DNA from: Pseudofabraea citricarpa
Taxonomy: Eukaryota; Ascomycota; Leotiomycetes; Helotiales; Dermateaceae
DNA length: 64,000 bases
Assembly: GCA_029641185.1 (NCBI GenBank)
Contig: JAPWGK010000012.1
Location: 1,240,001-1,304,000, forward strand
Reading direction: 5' to 3'
Shown piece by piece: positions 52,044 through 64,000 of the stretch. The notes below the pieces were generated by a model that ran no database searches, was not told the DNA's origin, and saw only the letters and a list, made by a program, of their open reading frames with translations. How positions within the stretch are numbered: position 1 is the first letter of the stretch; each line of letters starts with the position of its first letter. The translations under genes were made by a program, and so were the position numbers.

Positions 52044-52347
52044 TATAATAGGGTTATATACTCGATTTTATTACTTTCTTTACTTTTATAAGAAGTTATT
52101 ACTACCTTAGGTACTATTATATAAGAGCTTTATAAGTATTTTTTAAGCGTTTTAGGAGCTATATATTATTATTTATACTTTACTAGGATAATAAATTAAT
52201 TACTTCTTTTACCTCCTACTTTTATAATTATTAATTTGATTACTAAATATACCTTATACGTAGTTATATATATTATATTAGTTACTAGTTACGTTTATAG
52301 TATTATAGATTCGAATACGCCTTAATATTTATCGCCCTATTATATTA
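52044..52347 (+). mobile_element. 304-bp element, copy 3, with best-preserved inverted termini
   Basis: Third copy, closing unit B. Its ends are perfect short inverted repeats: TATAATAGGG at 52044 and CCCTATTATA at 52335-52344, extending to 12 bp if AA/TT flanks are counted. This supports a MITE-like element with TA-type termini, though an LTR with TG..CA ends changed by RIP to TA..TA is not excluded. Confidence 0.75.
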
Positions 52348-52599
52348 TAAGACGCTAAGGTCACGTATAATAATATATAATACGAGCTTAATACTCGGCT
52401 AAGAATCTATATTATAAAATAAGCGAGCTAGCTATATAATACGACCGAATATTACGCTCTTAAGTAATAGGTTAGATAAATAGTTTCTCTCTTAATCTTA
52501 ACTCTAATTAATATAATAATTAGAGAAGAAAAAGACTTAAGCTTATAAATAGTTATTTAATTACTAAAATTATAACTTATACCTACTAATAATAATATA

Positions 52600-55500
52600 C
52601 TAATTATTATCTACTAAAAGTATAATATTATACTCGAATAAGTAAAGAAAGGTAATATAAATCCTATATAATAATATTAGGAATAACTTAGAATACTTTA
52701 ATAAGCTTAGGTATATAATATACTAGAGGTATAAGGCTCGCTTATAACTAGAGAGTTTCTTATAATAATATCTATAAAGATAGCTTTAGAATAAGGAAAA
52801 CTCTAATTAATAGAGTATATTAGAGTAAATAAGCTTAGACTCCTAGGTAAAATACTCGAATAATATAAAAATTAGTTTTTCGCTCTAGTATATAAAAATT
52901 TAATCTAATTTATAACTAAGGGGGTAATAATCTTTATTACTCTTAGAGGAAAATCGGATAATACTAGAAACTAATATACTAGCTCGACTTAATAAAAATA
53001 AGGGTAATCTTATTCTTACTAAGATAAAAGAGATAAGAAGTATTTCTAGAAACCCTTAATATACTCGTTTCTTAAGTATACGCTTATAGGAAGCTTAAGG
53101 AGAGATCTTAGAAATCCTTCTTCTAAAGAAAAATATTATACGATCCGAGATCGTTTATAGAATAAGAACTAAGATTTAATATATAATAAGCTTACTAAAA
53201 AAGATTAAAAGACCTTAAATTTTAGGGACTCGTCCTAAAAAGGAAAGAAATCTTCTAGAAGCTTTATAAGCAAATACCTAGGGCTTATAAACGTAGTAAT
53301 CTTAGACCTAAAGCTTATAATCTAATAACTAGGTATAAGTATTTATATAACTATAGACTTTTTAAGCTACCTATTATCTAATAATACGTTTATTAATAAT
53401 TATAAAGCTACTTACTTAATAAATAATAAAGAACTTCTAGTTCTAAGCTTATTAGTTAAAGTAAACCTAGATAATATAATAAACGTAAGAACTTTATATC
53501 TACTAATCTTGTTTTATAATACTAGGATTATAAAAAATATATTAGACGAAGCGAATAAAGAAGGAATAATAGATTTAGTATTTTATAATATTAGAATAAT
53601 TAAGAGGTTTAATATTAATATAATATTAGAAACTCTTCTTAAGAAGATTAAGATCTAATACTAAGAGTTTAATAACTTATTAAAATACGAGAATAAGAAA
53701 GAAAATATACGTATTAAGAAATTAAGACTTTTATTTAATATTATATTCTTAGAATATAAGCTACTTTCCTCTTACTTAAAGCTTCTTATAAATATCCCTT
53801 TAAGTATTACTAGGATCCTTATATTTCTTATAATTAAATAAAAGATAAAACTAAGACTTAAGAACTAAGAGAGGTTTTTATATCTAAGATTAGATTCTAA
53901 ATAACTTTAGTATAATAAAATAGGGTATCTTAGTCTAGTAGTTCTAAGTATACTTATTAGATTAGTTTATAATATAAAAATAAGTAGGATAAAAAGAGTA
54001 AAATATAAGTATTATTTTATAGCTTATATTAGCTAAAGAATATTAAAGTAGCTACTAGAAAGGAGATCGCTTTAATCTTTTTAGAGAATTAGTTAAGACT
54101 TATTCGATTTTAAATATAAGTATAATAGCTTCTCTTAGCTACTTATAATTAAAAACGAATATAATAAGAAGCTTTTTAGCTTTATACTAAGATAAAAAAC
54201 TTATAAGAAGGTATATTACTCTCTTAAGAGCTTTAAGAGCTAGATAAGAACTTAGTATAAGCTTCTAATCTATAAAATTAAGTAAGATAATAACACGTTT
54301 ATAATTATAATTAAAAGTACTACTTATTATTAGTATTAAACGAAAGAAATAAGTATTAACCTTAAGTCCTCTCTAATATATATATATAAGATAAATAATA
54401 AAGCGAAGCGAGCTAGATAAGAAGTAATTATAAGATTTATAAAAATAAGAGAGGATATAAACCTTCTAGTAAGCTTATAGCTAGAAATTATACTTATAAG
54501 AATCTTCTTATATAATATTAGCTTACTCTAAGCTAATAATATAAAAACTCTAAATAAGATACTTAACTCTTAGTTTTACTTATACTTTTAGTAGTATAAT
54601 CCTAAGTAGATTACTAACTTAATAATAGATCTTTAATCTAATTAGGATAAGATTTACGTATACGATTATTAGGTATACCTATTAATTAAAGAATAAAAAG
54701 CTAAGAGCTTAGTAAAAGCTTTTAAAACTAGACTATAAGCTTATATTAGATATTTAGTAGGATATATTATATCTAATATTTATAGAATATAAGTTCTTAT
54801 ACTTAATAGAGTTATTATTACTAGAAATATTAGATTTAATAAGGATATTAGGTATAACCTAAATAAAGAATAAAAGAAAGGCTAATTACTTACGATTATT
54901 AGAATAATAATAAACACGATTAAAATTAGGGAACCTAAGATTCGAGACGCTAGATTAATACTTAGTAATCTAATCGGATAAAAAGATATAAGCCTTATAG
55001 TCGAGTAAAATAAGAAGCTTATAAGAAGAAGTAATAATACTTCTACTAATCTAGAGGGTAATATCCTAGCCTCTTAAGAGATCGAGTCTTAAGTAGAAGC
55101 TAAAAAGCTAATATAAGAAGTTATATTAGCGCTTTTAGTAATTATAAAATAATAAAAGAATAATTTATCCGATTAACTTTTAGGACTTTTATCTCCTAAT
55201 AATACTTCTAAACCTAAAATTATACTAGCTTTAGGAAGCGAGGATAATAATAAAGTAATAAAAGTTAACTTAAATAATCTACTACTAAGAAGAATAATAT
55301 CTTAGGTAATTATATAATAAAAGGAATTATATAATTAAGTAATAGGTTAATAAGAGCCTTCTTAGAGAGAACCTAGAGGAAAAGCCTTAGCTTAGCCTCT
55401 AGAACTAAAATATAAGTATAAGTATAAGAAATTTAGTCTAATAATACGATCTAATAAGAGACTCTAAGATAAAGATTATAGGAGCTTTAGGGGAAGTAGA

Positions 55501-57350
55501 GGGAGTATAATATATTCTTTTATAAAAATAAGAGGTAAGTAGCTCGAAGAAATAATAAGTTAAGCTAGATATTAATATATTAATATACTTAATAACTTTT
55601 ATCGTACCTATTAGCCTAATTAGTTAGTAGAATAAGATAGAGATTATTTTAAAATAATATATATAATAATTATTATAATATTATAAATAAAAGTCTTAAG
55701 AGCAAGTATATAAATAAGCGGCCTCTTAAGTAAACTCCTAAGCGTCTATTAAAATAATATACTAAAAGTACTAAAATATTAAAAGGATCTAATAAATTAT
55801 TTACTTAATATTTACTTTAGAGACGACGTAAGACTAAAGTTCTAAAACCTAAAGGATAAAAACTACTAGTAAGTAATTAGGATCTTAGAAGTAAAGATTA
55901 AACTAATTCCTCTAAAGTAAGTATTTATATATAAACTAGACTTATCTAGAATAATAACCTGATACTAATTATAAATCGTAGTTTAAGGTAATTTATAGGA
56001 TAATAAATCGATTATATTAACCTATATAACTACTTTTATATTACGATTATTTTAAGTAATAATAATAATTATAATATACTTCGACCTTAAGTCTAAATAA
56101 TTAGATATAATTAATATATTTATTAATACCTTAAGAGAAGAAAGTAAAGCCTTAGTTACTTACTTATTACCTAATAGATTTAAAATACTAGGAATATATA
56201 TAAAGATTAATCGAGTATTATATAACTTAAGAAACTCTCTTACTTTATAATTCTATAAATTCTTAGCTACTTTAAAGAAGCTAAATCTAATTATATATAA
56301 AGAAGACTTATATATTTATATAAGCCTAGGATCTAAAGTCCTAGTTATATTTTATATTAATAATATATAAGTATTATATTATAAGAATAATAAAACTAAA
56401 GCCTAAGAGATTATTTATAAACTTAATAAAGCGTATAAGCTTAGAGACCTTAGGGATATAAAATAATTCCTAGGAGTACATATTATTAGAGATTAAGCTT
56501 AGAAAAAGATATAATTAGTTTATAACATATATATTAAAAAGATTATTACTAGATTTAATTTAGTAGATAAGAAGTACCTAAGTATTTTACTACTAATAAT
56601 AAAGTTTATAAAGAATATAAGATAAGCCTCTAAAGCTTAAGTTAAGAAGTACTAAGAAAAGATAAACTTAGTATTATATATTATAATTATAATTAGACTA
56701 AACGTAGCTTTTATAGTTTTCTAGCTTTCTTACTTCTTAACTAATCTAAGCGTAAAGTATCTTATAGCTATAAATTAGATAATTAAGTATCTCTTTAGAA
56801 CACGCTTCCTAATAATATAATTTAGCTATAAGCTTAATAAAATCTAGATATTAATCGTATTAGATACGTCTTTTATAGATAATATAAAAATATAATACTC
56901 TTTATATAACTATACGATCTCTTTATTTAGTAGTCTTATTACTTAGAGAATAATATATTAATTAAACGTCTTTATATTAACTATAAAAGCTAAACTTTAG
57001 GATATTAAGTTTATAATAAAAGAAATTATAGCTTTTTAGAGGCTTTTTAAAAAATTAAGTCTAAAGATTAGGAAGTTATAAATAATCTTTTATAATAACT
57101 AATAGACGATTCGTCTAATTATTAGAGAAAATATAAGAATCGTAACTAAGCTAAGGTATATAGATATTTAGAATATATAATTATACTAAGAGTATAGCAA
57201 AAGTATTTTCGAAATATCTTATATTCTTATAAATAATATACTAGCTAATAGTCTTATAAAAAATCTCTCTTAATATAAGTTTAAATATTTTCGAGCTTTA
57301 CTTAATATATAAGATACTTATAATAAGATAAAAAAGTAATTTTAAAGAGT
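52600..57350 (+). mobile_element. Ty1/Copia LTR retrotransposon remnant (RIP-degraded gag-pol)
   Basis: Read on the + strand. Protease/pre-integrase region about 53.3-53.65 kb; end of integrase about 54.65-54.9 kb with AYIRYLVGYIISNIYRI, matching the Copia GYLVGYDSSNIYRVW region; reverse transcriptase about 55.8-56.5 kb with the former YVDDI box now YINNI (56361-56375) and the K.FLG.HIIRD thumb; RNase H to about 57.3 kb with TIRLIIRENIRIVTKLRYID. The gene order integrase before reverse transcriptase places it in Copia. Upstream limit and LTRs are uncertain. Confidence 0.85.
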
Positions 57351-59269
57351 AAAAAAGTTTTTACTTTTATTTATATTTTTATTTATAAATTTCTTTTATT
57401 TAAGTAAAGTATTTTAAAGTATAATAATAATTATTAAAGCTATAATAAGAAGCGTTCCTAAGTAGTACTTATAAGTTACTAAGCTTATACTTATATAAAT
57501 AACTAAATAAAGATAAACCGAGCTCTTAACTAAGTAAAATATCGATTATATTATTAGCTATCTTTATAAGATAAGCCTTCTTCTTATCTCGCTTACTAGA
57601 ACTAGTAAACCTAAAGCTATACTTATAACTATAAATTCCCCTAACTTATTCTAACTTATTATAATTAGTATCTAGTTCTAAAGCCTAATAAATAGCTAAG
57701 CGATACTTTTCTAGATCCTAAGAGTAATAAATTAATAAAATTCCTACTTAGGAAAGTATAAGAATATACCTTAAAAGAAAAGAAAGCTTTTTCTTAAAAA
57801 ATAATAATAAAATACTTAGTAAAAGATAGAACTAGATTAGGAATAAGAATATAAACGTATCTAGACGAGTATAATAAGTAATACTTACCTCTACTAATAA
57901 TCTTAAAATAATAATTATTACTTTTATTACTTAAGGCGCTTTTTAAGTAGCTAAGATAAGGAATTAAGTGCTTATCCCTAGGAACCTAAAAGGTCTTCCT
58001 AAGAGACTTTATATTAAGCTTCTTAATATTAAGCTTCTAGTATCTAGAAAGCTAATTAGGATTCTCCCCTTAATAAATACGATACTTATAAAGGTAATAT
58101 TCGTATTTAGTAGTATACTAATTAAAGGTACTACTATTATCTTTATTATTATTAGATAAACCGTCTAAATAAAAGAGAATAATATTATCTAGACCCTTAA
58201 GAAGCTTAGAAGTATTACTCTTATAGGTATAAGTAGATATAAGCTAGTTTATACGATCGCGCTTATTATATAGAGTAGCTAGATATTAGTTAGTAATAGT
58301 ATAAGTATTAGATAAAGATACTTATAAGGAAAGAATAAATCCTTTAAAGTAGAAAGCTTCTTATAATTAGAATCGTTAATCTTATTAGTAAGTTACTTAA
58401 ACTTATTCTTAAGAGCTAAGGAGTCGTACTAAAATTTCTCGTATATATTAAGCGTACGCTTAGAATAAAGATTACTAATTATATTATACGTAGACTAATA
58501 AAAGCTATCTTAAGTTAATTGAAATCCTTAGGGTATTATACTAGAGTAAAAACGCTTATTAGGAGTAAGCTAAATAAGAGAAAAAGGAATAAAAGAATAA
58601 GTTACGTAAGGAATAAAAGTTATATTAGCCGGCTTAGTATTAATAATAAGGAGTATTATAACAGGTTACGTAAGCTTATTAGTAGATATATCTCTAGCTT
58701 AAGAAGAATTATAAATATTTATAGCCTATAAAATAATAAGTAACTAATATAAAATATAAAAGATTATTTACGTATTAAGGAAAAGAAAGGAAAAAGAATA
58801 AATCTTATAAAAGTCTCCTTTATTTTACGCGCTTTTAATAGGTTCTTTATTTTTATCTTATAAGTAGTATAAGATATCTTTAATTTACTTATTAAAAAGA
58901 GCAAATAATAAGAAGAAGAAGAAAAAGGATAAAAGAAATACTTAAACTTAATAATATTATAATTATAGTTAAGATTAAGGTTAAGGTTATAAGAGAAAAG
59001 AAGAGAGGAGTTATAAAACGAGGATTTTATAGGTAGAATCCTTAATCTATAAAGTAATAATTAGACTACTCCTAGTATTAGTCGAATTAGGAGGACTAAA
59101 GATAATATAAGGAAATCTCTAATTTACGAACCTAATCTAATAATTCGATTAGCAAATAATCGTATATAATATAATTATCTAGCTCGTATTATTTGCTTAT
59201 TTAGGGATAATACGCTAATCCTAAGCTTTTAGAAAGTAGTACGCGTACTAAGCGTAGTAAACTATAGGG
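57351..59269. other. RIP-degraded sequence without a recognised element
   Basis: AT-rich with no identifiable transposon domain. Two small open frames (57968-58159 and 58519-58731) survive only because an isolated TpG restores an ATG; they are not genes. A hairpin is listed separately at 59151-59197. Confidence 0.5.
59151..59197. repeat. 13-bp inverted repeat (hairpin)
   Basis: AGCAAATAATCGT at 59151-59163 and CGTATTATTTGCT at 59185-59197 are inverted copies apart from one indel, around a 21-bp AT loop. Both arms keep CpA/TpG sites that the surrounding DNA has lost. Confidence 0.6.
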
Positions 59270-59468
59270 TATATTATAAAATCTAGGATTAGGTAATTTA
59301 TTATATAAGGGATTAGGATAACTAAGGTAGTCTACTTAGTAACAAGTATTATTCTTATATAAATACGCTCTTTCCTATAGTCTCTCGCTCCTCTTAATTA
59401 GATAATATAAATTATACTTTCTACGCTTTCTTAATTACTTAAACTAACTCTACTTTTACTATATAATA
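59270..59468 (+). mobile_element. 5' LTR of Gypsy element 2
   Basis: 199-bp sequence identical in length to the copy at 36684..36882 and placed directly before the gag-pol remnant starting near 59.55 kb, the expected position of a 5' LTR. The 3' LTR would lie beyond the window. Confidence 0.7.
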
Positions 59469-62400
59469 TTATATTAATCTCTTATTTACTTTATATTCTA
59501 TATATTATAATATTATCTAAGTATTATCCTTTTACTTTTATCCTAATAAGGATAATAAAGATACGTACGAACTTATAAAACTTTTATATTTTATTATATA
59601 AAAACCTAGATCCCTAGATTTACTAAAGTTATAATAATATATAATAAACTAGAAACCCTAGAACCTAGAATATACGTAATAATATATTATTATACTAGAT
59701 ATTTACTAGTTATAATAAGAGAATAAGAATAAATCGTATTAGAGATACTAGAATATAAACCCTAGAATCGAAACCTTTAATATTTAGAAGTATAAATAAA
59801 CCTTTAACCTATAATTAAGAAAGATAATAAGAAGGAGAAATTAGATAATAAGGTATTTATCTTTATACTAATTAAGACTAAAAAGGAACTTATAAAAGTA
59901 CTTATAAGAATAATTAGATAACCTAGAAAAATTAGATATATTATCTTAGGATACGCGTACCCTTAACTTTTAATACTTATAATAAAAGAGAATAAGAATA
60001 TAAAAAAGCTTTAGGAAGTTAAGAGTATAAAAGAAATTATCTTAATAAGATAAAAAAAGCGTAAGCGCTCTCTTAGATTACTTAATAACTTTTATAAGAA
60101 ATATAAGCGTATATAATAAGAGCGAGATTAGCTCGTATAAGAAGTTTATAATATTATAGGAAACTTAATTAAGTATTTAATAGTAAGAGAATAACAGATT
60201 ATAAAGTTAAAATAAGAGAATACTAGATTAATTAATAGAAATAACTAGTTAGATAAGATAATAAGCGCGAATACTTATAATATTTAATATATCTAGAAAA
60301 TACTTAAGGATAAGGAATAAATTATTTAACTAATAAGAAATTAGAATATAATCTCGAACGCTTAGGAGGATATATAAGAAGATAGAAACTAATTATATAA
60401 AAGTAATAAGCTTCTAGATTTACTTGTCTTCTTTTTAGGAACTTATAAGAAATTTAAAGACTAAAAGTATATAATCGAGAATAAGCTTAAGATTAACTAA
60501 GATTATTTTATAAGCGAAATTAATCGTATTAGTTATATAAGTAATAGAATATCTAGAGATATAATTAATTATATCTAAACTAGATTATATTAATCCTCTC
60601 TAAATAAATTTAATACTATAAATAAGATCTTATATAAACTTAAACTCGTTTATAATAACCTAGATAAGAGAGAAACTATCCTTTTAGAAGTTAAGAAACT
60701 TTACTAGAATAATAACCTTTTCCTAACTTTTTTTACTAAATTTAATAAACTTATAAGAGAACTTAAATAAGATAAATAATCTAGACTAAATAAACTTAAT
60801 ATAAAGGTAAATAAAAAACTTTAGGATTTTAGAGTTATACTTCTAGATAAACCTAATTATAAGAGTATAATTATAAGATATAAAAGAGTAGATTAGAAGG
60901 TTTAAGAAAATAAGAAGATCTAGAAGAAATTAGCTTAATTTATAATAAATATCTCTAAGGGATCTTTTACTTTAGATAAATCTACTAATAAAAAAAAGTT
61001 AATTAACTTTACTCCTAAGATAAATAAACTAAGGCTTTCTAAGAAAGAGAAATAGAAATTATTAAAGGAAAAAGCTTACTTTTATTATTATAAGTAAGAA
61101 TATAAAGCTAAGGATTATTTATATAAAAAAGCTACGAAGATTATTATAATAGAATCCTTAAAAAAAACTACTAAGTTAGAAAACGAGAAGTCTTAAGAGA
61201 AATCGTATCTTAAGATATAAAAGAAAAGATTTCCTTAAAAATTAATATTATTAGATTATCTTTAGGATTAGAGAATAATATCTCTTTTATATTATAATAT
61301 AAGATAGGAAAAATAAAAATACTTTCTTTTATATTAATTAATACTAGATATCTTAGTAGAAATTTTATAAACGAATCCTTTATATAATAAATATCTTAAA
61401 TCGAATAAATTAAACTAATAAAACTATAATATTTAAAATCCTTTATTAGATTTAATAATAAAGAAATATTTTCTATTAAATATAAAATTCTAGTTAGCTT
61501 TAAAGTTAGTTAGAAATAAGAACTACTAAGCTTCTTCTAGGTTATAAAACTTAGAGGATATAATATTATACTTAGAAAAGTATAGATATCTTTATAAAAT
61601 ATATTACTAGATATAATAAAGAATAAAATTATATTTAATATAAAAGACTCTAAGAAATTACTAAAAATTTAAATACTAAGTCCTACTTCTTCTTATATAA
61701 ATAAGAAAGAAGATTTATATATCTATAAAGAAATAATTAAGATTACTAAGATCTTAAAGAGAGATAAAATAAAAGAACTTTCTAATATACTTTTAATCTC
61801 TCTAGAAATCCCTAAAAACTTAAAATAACTAATTAAGAAAGAGATTCCTAAAAGCTTTAAAGAGAGAAAAAATAAGTATAAAAAAGAGTTAAAACCTAGA
61901 TATATAAAGAAAAAGGCTACGTAAAAAATTAAAAAAGTAAGATAAAAGGCTAAGTAAGAAAAAGTAAACTTATTAAAATAGAAACTTTTATATATTAGTA
62001 CTCTTAGATTTAGAAGAGAAATAAGATAAAAAGGAGTAATAATATTTATTATCTTCCTAAAGAATATTATTAAATAATAATAAAGAAACGCTAAAGGAGA
62101 AGTTAATATTAAGAAATATCTCCTAAAAGAATTATAAAACTTAATTAAAGTATTCTTAAAGAAAGCTATAGATTAATTATTATTATATAAGAGCTATAAT
62201 TATTATATTAAACTTATAAGAGAAATAAATCTTAGATACGCTCCTTTATATAAGATATCTTAAGAAGAGCTTAAACTTATTAGAGCTTATATTAAAGAAT
62301 AATTAGTAAAAGGCTTTATTAATATAAATAAGATACCTTACTTATTACTAATTCTCTTTATACGAAAGCCTAAAAGAGGATTAAGATTTTATATTAATTA

Positions 62401-64000
62401 TAAAAAGCTAAATATAATTATAAAAAAGAATAAATATCTCTTACCTTTAATAAATAAAACTCTAGTAAGAATAAAAAAGGCTAAGTTCTTATTAAAGCTA
62501 GATATTAGATACGCTTTTAATAGAATTAGATTTTAAACTAAAAAAGATAAAAAGCTTATTACTTTTCGTATTAGATAAGGCTTATATAAATATAAGATAC
62601 TTCCTTTTAGATTAACTAATAAACCTTTAATATTTTAGAACTTTATAAATAAGATATTCTAGGAATATTCTAATAATTTTATCTTATCTTATATTAATAA
62701 TATCTATATTTATACTAATAAAATTAGAGAAGAATATATAAAATATATTAGAAAAGTCTTAATTAAATTATAAGAGGTAAGACTTTAAGTAGATATTAAG
62801 AAGTACGCCTTTTACTAAGATAAAATTAAGTTCTTAGGATTAATTATTAATATAAAAGAAATTAGAATAAACCCTAATAAGATTAAGAATATTTAAGAAT
62901 AAGAAACGCCTAAGAACTTAAGAGACGTATAAAGCTTTATTAGATTTATAAACTTTTATAAAAGATTTATTAAGAATTACTTTAAGATATTCTTTCTAAT
63001 TAATAACCTAAGTAAGAAAGAGGAGAAAATAAAAGGTTTTAATTAGAATAATAAATACTAGAACGCTTTTAAAAAACTAAAAAAGATAATTATCTTAGTA
63101 CTAATACTTATATATTTTAATAAAAATAAATAATATATTATAAAGTATAACTTATCTAATTATATTAATATAAGAGTATTATCTTAATATAAAGAAGATA
63201 AACTCTTATACCCTATAATATTCTTTTTTAAAAGACTCCTACTAGCTAAATATAATTATAAAATCTATAATAAGAAACTCTTAGTAATAATTAAATATTT
63301 TAAGGAATAAAAACCTAAACTTTAAGAAATAAACCTACTAGTATAAGTACTCTTAGATTATAAGGCTCTAGAATATTTTATAACTACTAAGAAACTAATA
63401 AGAAGATAAGCTAAATAGGTAGAATTCTTATTAGAATTTAACTTCTAGATTATCTATAAACTAGGAAAATAAAATAAGAAAATAAACGTTTTAACTAAAA
63501 GATCTTAAGATAAACTATAAGATAAGTTAGACGATTAATAGAAAGAATAAATATAAATTATTCTTTCTAAAAATAAGATTAATAGAAAGAAAGCTTTAGA
63601 AGTATTTAACTTATATATTTAGGCTATAAAAGTAAAATAAACGATTCCTAAGTATATTTAGGAAGGATAAAAGAATAATTAGTTCTACTAAGAAACTCTT
63701 AAAGCTTTAAGAGATAATAAACTAGTAAAGGATATTTCTAAGTTATATTATAAAGATAGAGATAATATCTTATTTTATAGAAACTAAGTCTAGGTTCTAG
63801 AAGCTTATAAAATAAAATTAATTTAGAAAATATATAAAAAACCTATAGTTAGATACTTTAGCTAAGGAGGGATATTAATCCTTTTATAAGATAATTATAT
63901 TTAAAAGAATATAAATAAAGATTTTAATTAATATATTAGAAACTATTATATTTATAAAAAGTTTAAACTAAATAATACTACTTATTAAGGATACCTAGAG
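59469..64000 (+). mobile_element. Ty3/Gypsy LTR retrotransposon remnant 2 (RIP-degraded, continues past window end)
   Basis: + strand. Gag to about 61.15 kb, ending in a former CCHC zinc knuckle (61070-61125; Cys codons now Tyr, TGY to TAY). Protease about 61.3-61.5 kb. Reverse transcriptase about 62.2-62.9 kb with LRFYINYKKLN, KYLLPLINKTL and the YVDD box altered to YINN (62691-62702). RNase H about 63.05-63.5 kb with KIYNKKLLVIIKYFKE and ALEYFITTKKL. The integrase zinc-binding region about 63.83-63.99 kb with RNYYIYKKFKLNNTTY runs off the end. Asp to Asn and Cys to Tyr at catalytic and metal sites is exactly what C:G to T:A change gives. Confidence 0.88.

Larger units (their letters stand above)
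49186..52347. repeat. Tandem duplication, two 1,579-bp units
   Basis: Unit A (49186..50764) and unit B (50765..52343, plus a few bases) align end to end at a constant offset of 1,579, for example AGCTTAAAGATAGCTT at 49189 and 50768, and AGGGTTATATACTCG at 50471 and 52050. Each unit is about 1,275 bp of unidentified AT-rich DNA followed by one 304-bp element. Differences are mostly C/T and G/A, so RIP acted after (or because of) the duplication. Confidence 0.85.
33850..64000. other. RIP-saturated AT-rich isochore
   Basis: About 30 kb of sequence in which CpA and TpG are nearly absent while CpG, CpT and CpC remain. This is the context preference of repeat-induced point mutation (CpA to TpA). 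ATG start codons are therefore essentially eliminated, and CAA/CAG codons have become TAA/TAG. All recognisable content is transposable-element remnant. It extends past the window, so its function (subtelomere, pericentromere or TE island) cannot be told. Confidence 0.9.

Noticed and set aside
57968..58731. Two small ORFs inside the isochore
   Set aside because: Translation is K/R/I/L-rich AT noise; they exist only because a rare TpG restores an ATG.
33850..64000. CRISPR-like or satellite arrays in the AT-rich DNA
   Set aside because: Apparent periodicity comes from TATA-rich composition; no regular repeat/spacer pattern was found.

Overview
The window reads as a filamentous ascomycete (Pezizomycotina) chromosome. 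Genes carry 45-140 nt GT..AG introns with CTAAC/CTGAC-like branch sites. The families are typically fungal (psi-producing oxygenase, Zn2Cys6 regulator, siderophore MFS transporter, dipeptidyl-peptidase V), two tRNAs have short canonical introns, and the right half is saturated with repeat-induced point mutation (RIP). A leotiomycete is my best guess from the caspase-like protein and the isochore structure, but this is weakly held.

Left half (1 to about 33.1 kb), gene-bearing: the 3' part of a linoleate diol synthase/psi-producing oxygenase (P450 domain); an alpha/beta-hydrolase esterase; a caspase-fold protein whose first exon lies between two inverted arrays of an 18-bp minisatellite; a mitochondrial double-hotdog acyl-CoA thioesterase (ACOT9 type) followed by a cytosolic DPP V-type S9 peptidase; a probable broken gene; an aminoglycoside-phosphotransferase-like kinase; a 14-TM MFS efflux pump; an acyltransferase-3 membrane protein; tRNA-Ile(AAT) and tRNA-Asp(GTC), both with introns; a two-exon coding remnant of unknown identity; a siderophore iron transporter with GATA-type iron-regulator sites upstream; and a Zn2Cys6 transcription factor. 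Exon structures were worked out by hand, and each listed CDS closes in frame. The genes do not form an obvious single biosynthetic cluster. The clearest functional link is iron control of the siderophore transporter.

Right half (about 33.85 to 64.0 kb), AT-rich isochore: CpA and TpG dinucleotides are almost absent while CpG and CpT persist, the mark of exhaustive RIP. Losing TpG removes ATG codons and CpA to TpA changes create stops, so no intact gene remains. Protein-level remnants are still legible on the + strand: a Ty3/Gypsy element (about 39.4-46.4 kb), a Ty1/Copia element (about 52.6-57.35 kb) and a second Gypsy element (from its LTR at 59,270 past the window end). There is also a 304-bp element in three copies, a 1,579-bp tandem duplication, a solo copy of the second Gypsy LTR at 36,684, and an unidentified minus-strand coding remnant (about 46.9-49.1 kb).
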